Origin: Carnegiea gigantea
Lineage: Eukaryota; Streptophyta; Magnoliopsida; Caryophyllales; Cactaceae
Direction of reading: 5' to 3'
DNA length: 64,000 bases
Assembly: GCA_029747015.1 (NCBI GenBank)
Contig: JAKOGI010000107.1
Coordinates: forward strand, 228,106-292,105
Position numbers and translations under genes: made by a program. Positions 56,679 to 64,000 of the stretch are shown here, in pieces (position 1 is the stretch's first letter; each line of letters starts with the position of its first letter). Under the pieces are notes generated by a model. It worked only from the letters and a program-made list of their open reading frames with translations. It made no database searches and was not told where the DNA came from.

Positions 56679-59600
56679 TCAAGTCCCTTTAATCATACCC
56701 AATTCAAGTCTATTCCTTTCAAACTGTTCTCTACTCAGTGCCTTTGTAAATATATCAGCAATTTGTCTTTCAGTGGCATAAAAATTCATTGAAATTGAAC
56801 CCTTTTCAACATTGTCTCTCAAAAAGTGATGACGTATGTCAATATGCTTAGTCCTTTTGTGTTGACATGGGTTTTTGGCAATATTAATTGCACTTTGTGT
56901 TATCACAGAATATAGGAATGCACCCTGTGTCAATACAAAAGTCCTTGAGTTGTTGTCTTATCCACAACAGTTGAGCACAACACGAGACAGCTGCCATATA
57001 TTTGGCTTCTGCTGTGGACATGGCAACGGAGTGTTGTTTCTTGATTGCCTAAGATACCAAACAGGGTCTAAGAAAGTGAGCCATGCCTGAGGTGCTTTTC
57101 CTATCAACTAGGAATCCAGCATAGTCAGCATCTACATACCCAATGAGATCAAGGTTGCACCCTCGAGGATACCAAAGTGCTAGGTCAGGAGTGTATTTTA
57201 AATACCTTAGAATCCATTTTATAGCTTTCAAGTGTGTTTCTTTAGGATTTGACTGAAAACGGACACTCAAACCAACACTGAAAACAATGTCAGGTCTACT
57301 AGCGGTTAGGTATAGAAGCGACCCAATCATGCCCCTATATAATTTTTCTTCGACTGAAGGGCTCCCATCATCTTCTACCAACCTGGTTGAAGGGGAGATG
57401 GGTGTGTCTATGGGCTTAACCGATTCCATACCAAACCTCTTAATTAATTCATTGACATATTTTTGTTAATGAATCATTGTTCCATTTGAGGTTTGCTTGA
57501 TTTGTAAGCCTAAGAAGAAATTAAGCTCACCCATCATACTCATCTCAAACTCACTCCTCGTCAATTTTAAAAAATCATCACACAAATCATTGTTAGTTGC
57601 CCCAAATATTATGGTCATCGACATATACTTGGACAATCAACAAATGTTTTGATTTGAGAAACAAGGTATTATCTACCTTGCCTCTTTGAAAGCCATTATC
57701 AATTAAGAATTTTGACAAACATTCATACTAGGCTCTAAGAGCTTGTTTTAGACTATAAAGAGTTTTGTCAAGTATAAAGACATGGTTAGGCAAATCATGA
57801 TTTTCAAAACCAGGGGGTTGGGTTACAAACACCTCCTTTTTAAGGTATCCATTGAGGAATGCACTTTTGACATCCATTTGGTATAGCTTGAAGTCCATGT
57901 GTGCTGCAAAGGTTACCAGGATCCGGATAGCCTCAATCCTTACAACAGGTGTAAATGTCTCCTCATAGTCGATCCCTTCTTCTTGGTTATACCCTTGAAC
58001 CACCAGCCTGGCCTTATTCCTAGTGATTGTTCCGAACTCATCCAACTTGTTCTTGAGCACCCACTTGGTACCAATTATTGATATGTCTTTTGGCCGTGGT
58101 TCAAGGTAGTAGACCTTGTTCCTTTCAAACTGATGGAGTTCTTCTTGCATGGCTATAACCCAATCAGAATCTGCAAGAGCTTTATGAACAGTTCTTGGCT
58201 CAATCTTAGATAAAAAGGCATAGAACACACAATAGTTTCTGACTTTAGACCTAGTTTGCACCCCGGTGTTAATATCAGATATAATTTGATCGAGTGGGTG
58301 TGAACTCCGGCGTTTCCAAGGTCACTGAATAAGAGGAGCTGCAGACAATCTCTCCTGAACACCTGATGAAATAGGGTCTGAATCTATTCTGGAGCCTGTT
58401 TCCACTGCTGTTCGGAAAGACTCAGGATGAGTGAATCGGTTTTGTCCCAATTCAGGTTCAGCAGAGCTTCCCCCTGATTGGTTGGCTTCCTGTTCAGCTT
58501 CTAGATTTTTAGATCCAACCCTTGTTTCACCTTCAGGAGACTTATCATTTTCTACCATGGAGTTTTAAGTAAGCAAAGAGTCTTTCCTGACAAGACCCAG
58601 TTCAAATTCTTCATCCTGTACATCATGCTCAACCAAGGAATTAGATTCATCAAATAATACATGCACACTTTTCTCAACACATAAGGTTCTTTTGTTAAAC
58701 ACTTTATATGCCTTACTATGTGAGGAGTATCCTAGGAATATAGCTTCATCACTTCTTGGGTCAAACTTTCCTAAGGATTCCTTCCCATTATTATACACGT
58801 AACATTTGCATCCAAACACCCTTAAGTGCATGATATTGGGTTTTCTTCCTTTGAAAAGTTCGTAGGGAGTCTTGTTGAGCATGGGTCTGATCATGCATCT
58901 ATTTATAATGTAACATGATGTATTCAGTGCCTCTACCCAAAAGTTTCTAGGGAGACTACTAGCGATAAGCATTGTCCTAGTCATGTCTTCTAGGGTACGA
59001 TTTTTACGCTCCACCACCCCGTTCTGTTGGCGTGTTCTTGGGGAAGAAAATTGTGATCTACACCATGCTCATTACAATAATCAATAAAGCTCGAGTTTTC
59101 AAATTCTTTTCCATGGTCAGACCTTAGACTTACTAATGGGTGTCCTACTCTCTTTTCAACTTTCTTGAGAGCACAAGAAACTTCTCAAAGGATTCATCTT
59201 TTGATGCCAAGAATAGGGTCTAAGTGAATTGAGAGTTGTCATCCACTATGACAAACACATATTTCTTCCCACCTCTACTCGTGATCCTCATAAGACCACA
59301 TAAATGAACATGTAAGAGTTCTAGAGGCTGGGAAGTGCTCACATATTTCTTTGGCTTAAAAGAAGTCCTTACTTGTTTTCCTTTAGCACAAGCGTCACAC
59401 ACCTTGTCATCATTGTACTTGATGGAAGGTAGTCCGACTACTAGGTCCTTAGAAACAAGTTTGTTCAAAAGAGAAAGACTTGCATGACCTAGCCTTTTAT
59501 GCCAAAGCATAACATCATCCTCAAGAGCACTTAAACAAGTCACATGGTTATGGGGGAGTGAGAGAACACAAGCTTTATACACATTGTTGTATCGCTTCCC

Positions 59601-59918
59601 CCTCAATACAACATCACAGGATTTGACATTGATAATCAAGCACTGATTTGAAGAGAATTCAACATGATTACCTCAGTCACATATTTGGGATATGCTTAGT
59701 AAATTGTGTTGTAACCCATCAACCAAGTACACATTATTAATGAAGTGTGAGAGTGATTTACCTATCTTACCTATACCGACAATTTTTCCAGACTTGCTGT
59801 TCCTAAATGCCACTCTCCCTCCATCAAAGGCTGTAAGTGAGAGAAAGTTTGATCTATCTCCAGTCATGTGCCTCGAGCAACCACTGTCCAAGAACCATAG
59901 TTGGTTGCCTCCTCTCAC
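56679..59918 (-). pseudogene. Sirevirus pol: protease, integrase, reverse transcriptase, RNase H
   Basis: Protease: WFLDSGCSRHMTGD near 59890 (active-site DSG intact). Pre-integrase: LWHKRLGHASLSLLNKL and CDACAKGKQ. Integrase: LLHVHLCGLMRITSRGGKKY, where the first catalytic Asp of the usual H-x-D-L is replaced by His, and later MVERKNRTLEDMTRTML near 59017. Reverse transcriptase: [49 protein letters not shown], and a YVDD around 57640. RNase H: GYVDADYAG, MSTAEAKYMAAVS and IFCDNTK, ending LELGMIKGT at 56679. Many stops and frameshifts lie between the blocks. Confidence 0.93.
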
Positions 59919-59935
59919 TTTAGCCTACAAAATAG

Positions 59936-61810
59936 CTAATTGTTAGTCTTGGGAACCCAGATCCACTTGGGTCCCATTCTTTTTAGCTCATCTTTTCTAA
60001 TCCATATTTGCTTAACATATATAGAGTTTCTCTCCATGGCCTTTTTCCTTAAAGAGCAGGTATATCGATGATGACCAGTCTTACCACAATGAAAACAAAT
60101 TAGATTTTCAGGGAGTCCAGCATATTTTTTATTGATTGGTTTAGTGACACGCCTACTCACATATCCTAGTCCCTTTTTATTACGACTGTGGTGAGTGTTT
60201 AACCAATTAAGAGCTTCCGAGGAGCAGTTGCAGCGCCTATTCTGAACAAGGTCAGATTCGGCCTTCTGGAGCTTTTCCTACAACAGGTTGTTTTCAGTCC
60301 TGTTTCTAAGCCTGTTCTGAATTAGGGTAGATTCGGTTTCCTGAAGCTTCTTAAGTAATTTATTGTTCTCACTCTCCAACAGTTTTATCTTACTCTCTAG
60401 TTCTCGGGACTCACTTTGCAGCTTTGAGAGTTCAGTGTTAAACACTTCCTCTCTTTTGTCCATTAAGTCAAGGTTCTTCCTTGGGGCAAAAGTTTCTTCA
60501 TCCTTTTTAGCCGTGAGAGTTTCATTAGTTTGTTCAAGTTCTAGGATGGTCTTTTCGAACATTCGAACATCCCTTTTTAACTTGGAATAATTATCTTTGA
60601 GCATGCAATTCTCAGTGCTTATTGCCTCACATTCATCCATCAAGGAAAATAGTATTTTTAAAATTTTTCTTTTATTGAAACCACTTACCTTCTCCTTGAT
60701 CTGAGACATGGTTTCACCTGATTCTGAGTCGGTATCAGAATCGCTTTTGGCCATAAGTGCCAATGGTTCAGTTTCGTCTTGGGAGCTATCCTCTTCTTCA
60801 GAGCTTTCACCCCATGCTGCTACCATTGCTTTAGTGAATCGACTGGCAGAACCACTCAGCTGTTGTTTCTTTCCTCGGTTTCTGAACTGTTCTGACGCCT
60901 GTTCTTCCTTCTGCATGGGGCAATATTTCACAATATGATCGTGTTTTCCACACCTGAAGCATCCAGAGTTTTGATCTTGGTCATTGTTTCGTGTTTTGCT
61001 GTTGTTTCCCTTCTTGATGCTCTTTCCAACCTCTTTGAAAAGTTTTTTGAACTTACGAGTCACAAAGGCTACACCTTCCTCGTTTATATCCGAATCATCA
61101 CTCCCCATAGCCTTTAGAGTAAGGCCTCGATCTTTCTTTATTTCTTCTTTCATCTGGGAGTTTTTCCTCAACTTGTAAGTTTGTAGATTCCCAATGAGCT
61201 CGTCCAAAGAGATTTCATCCATCTTCTTTGCTTCTTGGATGGCTGTAACTTTTGTTTTCCACGAATGAGGTAAAAACCGCAGGATTTTCCTTACCAATTC
61301 TTCAGTGGTAAAGGACTTTCCCAAGGATTTCAACTCATTAGTGATGTGGGTAAAACGAGTATACATATCCATCACAGTCTCTTGGTCACTCATTTCAAAC
61401 AGTTCGTACTTTCTCATTAGTAGCTCAATCCTGGACTATTTGACTTGGTTCGTTCCTTCGTAAGCCACACGAAGAGCATTCCAGATTTCCTTTGTTGAAT
61501 CACACTCTGAGATGCGAGTGTACTCATCCGGACCAAGGCCAAAGTATAGCAGTTTCTTGGCCTTGGCGTTTTTCTCCAATTTCTTGAAGTCATCTGAGTC
61601 AAACTCAGTTGGCTTCTTGGGAACTGTTTTGCCGTCTTCTGTGGTTTTCATTGGAATGTAAGCATCATTTTCAATGATCATCCATAGCTCATAATCATCA
61701 GCTTAAATATAGTTTTCCATTCAGTTTTTCCACCAATTATAGTGTTGTCTATTAAAGTATAGAGGACGAGTCACAGATTGACCCTCTAAGATTCCTTGTG
61801 GTGCACTCAT
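59936..61810 (-). pseudogene. Sirevirus gag
   Basis: Start ATG at 61810 (MSAPQGILEGQSVTRPLYFN), with stops near 61723, 61705 and 61433. Main open frame 61417-60278: FEMSDQETVMDMYTRFTHIT, a zinc knuckle CFRCGKHDHIVKYC, acidic linker, and a long coiled coil (60660-60290). After further stops, a second zinc knuckle CFHCGKTGHHRYTC appears near 60080. The element encoded the RNA-binding capsid polyprotein. Confidence 0.92.
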
Positions 61811-61855
61811 CTTTTTAGGATCTCTCAAGGTGTTAACCTAGGTGTGAGAACTCTA

Positions 61856-61866
61856 CTCTGATACCA
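61856..61866 (-). other. Primer-binding site (tRNA-iMet) of the Sirevirus
   Basis: The minus strand reads TGGTATCAGAG two bases after the LTR end. Confidence 0.85.
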
Positions 61867-61868
61867 CT

Positions 61869-63337
61869 TATTACATTTTAATCCATAAGGACACAATAGG
61901 GGGTGAATTGTGTCTACCAATTTTTTGAACTGTTTCAAAAACACTCATGAGAACTGTTTGAAGTAAGTGTTTCTAGTGAGACAGAGACAAACTTATTTCA
62001 GAACACTCGTGAGACCTGTTTGCGATGTGTGTTCTCAGTGAAACAGAAACGACAGTAATTTGTGAAAATAATAAAGGAGACACAGTATTTTTACATGGAA
62101 AACTGCATCTGGCCCAATTGAGGTGTAAAAACCACGACCTACCACTTATAAGATTTCAGCAAACACTTTCATTAAACCGGGTTGAACACGTTACAACCAT
62201 AACACACGTAATTTAGTCTACCAAAGACTCTACTTACAAGCACACATCCAAAGTCTCCCTAGACTTAGACAAAACACTCACAGACACAATGTCCACATGT
62301 CTCCTAAGAGGCCACGACTAACAGTTTGGACAACCTCTAATCACGACGACGGAAAAGAGATAAAGAACACCTTACTTGAATGCTTCTAAATAAGCTAAGT
62401 GCAAGGTACAATACAACTCCTATTATGCCAATGACGAAGACTCAATTAAGCACACACTATGAAGATTTTTCTCACAGAAAAATTCAGATTCAAAAGCAAT
62501 TTCAGCACATTCAAGGACTCGTGAAAACAGGTGGAAAAACCCTATATAAGAATGAGGGATAAGTCTTCCTTAAATAAGGACTGTGTGAAAAATCCTTGTT
62601 CCTCTCAAATCCTTGGGCTGCAAGGAGATGAAGACGAGGAGAACTCTTCTTTCCAAATTGTAATAGGAGATCCCTCATATCTTTCCATTTATCTTATCTT
62701 TCCAAAAACAAGATATATTTGGTGGATATTCTTCCGAAAAATAAAATCAAATCTTTTAACAATATTTGTAGTGAAAGAAATCCTTTTTGACTCAAATACC
62801 ATTAGGAAAGTTATTCCTAATTTGTTTCTAGAAAATCGACAGTCAACAAATCCTTTAAAAAAATGTTTGAAAATCAGATTTATGTTCTAGTCTCGGAACA
62901 TTGTAGTTCGGATCTCATGGACCAGTTCTGAGACAGTGTTCTAAGCCCTGAACCCATTCAAAGTGAATGCTAAATTAGAGATCTTCTACTTGCCATATTA
63001 ACAAGAATCTAACATACACACATTCAATCCTAAGACTCTTATTCTCAACAAGACTTCTTGTATAAGTCCATGCTTCTACTCCCAGAACTGATTGGAGGGA
63101 GTGTTCTTCACTGCTTCTGTCATAATTTCATGCAATCACTCCTGGAACTATTCTGAGGAAGTGTTCTTAATTTCTTCACATGATGTCATCATCATGCTGT
63201 AAGCTCATTCAATGCTTCATATATTTGTTCGAATCCTGTCTTAATATACCACTCAAGCACAACACATAGCTTACAACACATTGACTAGGGCATTTGAATT
63301 GTCATCATCAAAACCTTATACATTAATTGGGTCAACA
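61869..63337 (-). repeat. 5' LTR of the Sirevirus
   Basis: 1,469 bp, beginning TGTTGACCCAATTAATG at 63337 on the minus strand. Homologous along its whole length to 52504-53976. Confidence 0.92.
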
Positions 63338-63342
63338 ACTTT
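63338..63342. other. Target-site duplication of the Sirevirus, right
   Basis: ACTTT, identical to 52499-52503. Confidence 0.75.
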
Positions 63343-64000
63343 CTAATGTGTTTCTGTACCCAATACCGATTTAATCATTGATGTGTTCCAACTTCCATGT
63401 TTCCATAATCTGTTGAAGTTACTTTTTATTCTGTAATCCTTTTTTTTCCTTCCCTTAAAACAAGAAAGAGCACCAAGCGAGCACTTGTTATACTAAGCAG
63501 TCTTGGTTGCCATAGCATTGTACACACCGTGACCCAACGAGCTAAATGGACCAAATAAACGTGCGTCACCCAAGTTGGTCCAGTTTAGTGTGTCATAATT
63601 ATGTTTTTGTACAAGTGTTTTTTTGGGGGGGGTTGTAGTGTAATGTAAGTATATTAGAAGTACAATATGATACAAGAATGACTAACCAATGTGATACAAC
63701 CTAGATCTCACCTACAAATATTCACCTGAAACATTTTGGTATTACAAGCTATAGGACGATTCATATCACCTATCTTCTTGCTTATCAACTTCTTGTTCGA
63801 ACCAAATATGTCAACCTTCCTCTTGCTGCATATAATCTTGGTCGTAGTGATTCGATCGCTTTGATAATAATAATTATTAATCCAGCACTTGAATTGCTTC
63901 CCATGGCTGCAATCTTCCCTGCGCCAAACTATTGACTTAGAGATAAATGGTTTGAAGTCATGCCCATGGGCGGAGCTACATTGGGGCAAGGGGGTCATTT
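63343..64000. other. Right flank, non-coding
   Basis: Likely continues the MTHFR 3' flank at first (to about 63450). The last 35 bases (gggcggagctacattggggc) look like the edge of another dispersed repeat that continues beyond the window. No gene is recognised. Confidence 0.4.

Larger units (their letters stand above)
52504..63337 (-). mobile_element. Sirevirus-type Copia element, nearly full length
   Basis: 10.8 kb on the minus strand. Order: 5' LTR (63337-61869), tRNA-iMet primer site, gag with two zinc knuckles and a coiled coil, protease, integrase, reverse transcriptase, RNase H, env-like ORF, two polypurine tracts, 3' LTR (53976-52504). The env-like ORF, long LTRs and repeated polypurine tracts are Sirevirus features. 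Many stops and frameshifts make it inactive. The flanking ACTTT duplication is perfect. Confidence 0.93.

Overview
This is nuclear DNA of a flowering plant, most likely a eudicot. It is AT-rich and intron-bearing, and nearly all recognisable coding sequence is transposable-element protein. The one recognisable host gene encodes plant-type methylenetetrahydrofolate reductase (MTHFR). Plant-specific elements include a Tat-lineage Ty3/Gypsy element with a second RNase H, a Sirevirus-type Copia with an env-like ORF, tRNA-iMet primer sites, and hAT-like and CACTA-like non-autonomous DNA elements. The species cannot be named from the sequence. All calls were made by eye, without database searches.

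Layout, left part (1-29.5 kb): a 5'-truncated RTE-type LINE whose 3' end abuts a (TA)n tract (1.77-3.1 kb); hAT-like MITE candidates; and two diverged members of one non-autonomous LTR family with a gag-like ORF and an Athila-type primer site. One of these is on the minus strand (6.4-8.7 kb, truncated). The other is on the plus strand (9.66-17.93 kb), with a CACTA-like element inside its 3' LTR. Next come a tandem segmental duplication carrying a 528-bp hAT-like element with a perfect 8-bp target duplication (19.8-22.6 kb), a tRNA-derived SINE with a 12-bp target duplication (23.4 kb), and a mosaic Copia element sitting in a (TA)n microsatellite (23.9-27.7 kb).

Right part (29.6-63.4 kb): one MTHFR locus stretched over about 22.5 kb. 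Intron 1 holds a 14.2-kb Tat element in antisense. Intron 2 holds a MITE. Exon 3 is split by a 2.3-kb element built of degenerate AGTGAGC motifs and flanked by duplicated exon sequence. A 10.8-kb Sirevirus sits in the 3' flank with a perfect ACTTT target duplication. The MTHFR copy also has an exon-1 frameshift and several lost splice sites, so it reads as a pseudogene, although all domains of the protein are still recognisable.

The most unusual items are: (a) the Tat element's cargo, an intron-containing plant-mobile-domain/coiled-coil gene on the strand opposite to gag-pol, next to a second host-like gene fragment; (b) the AGTGAGC-motif element in the MTHFR exon; (c) the Copia mosaic with three tRNA-iMet primer sites and two LTRs that match over their 3' two-thirds but differ in U3; and (d) the hAT-like insertion whose empty site survives in the neighbouring duplicate.
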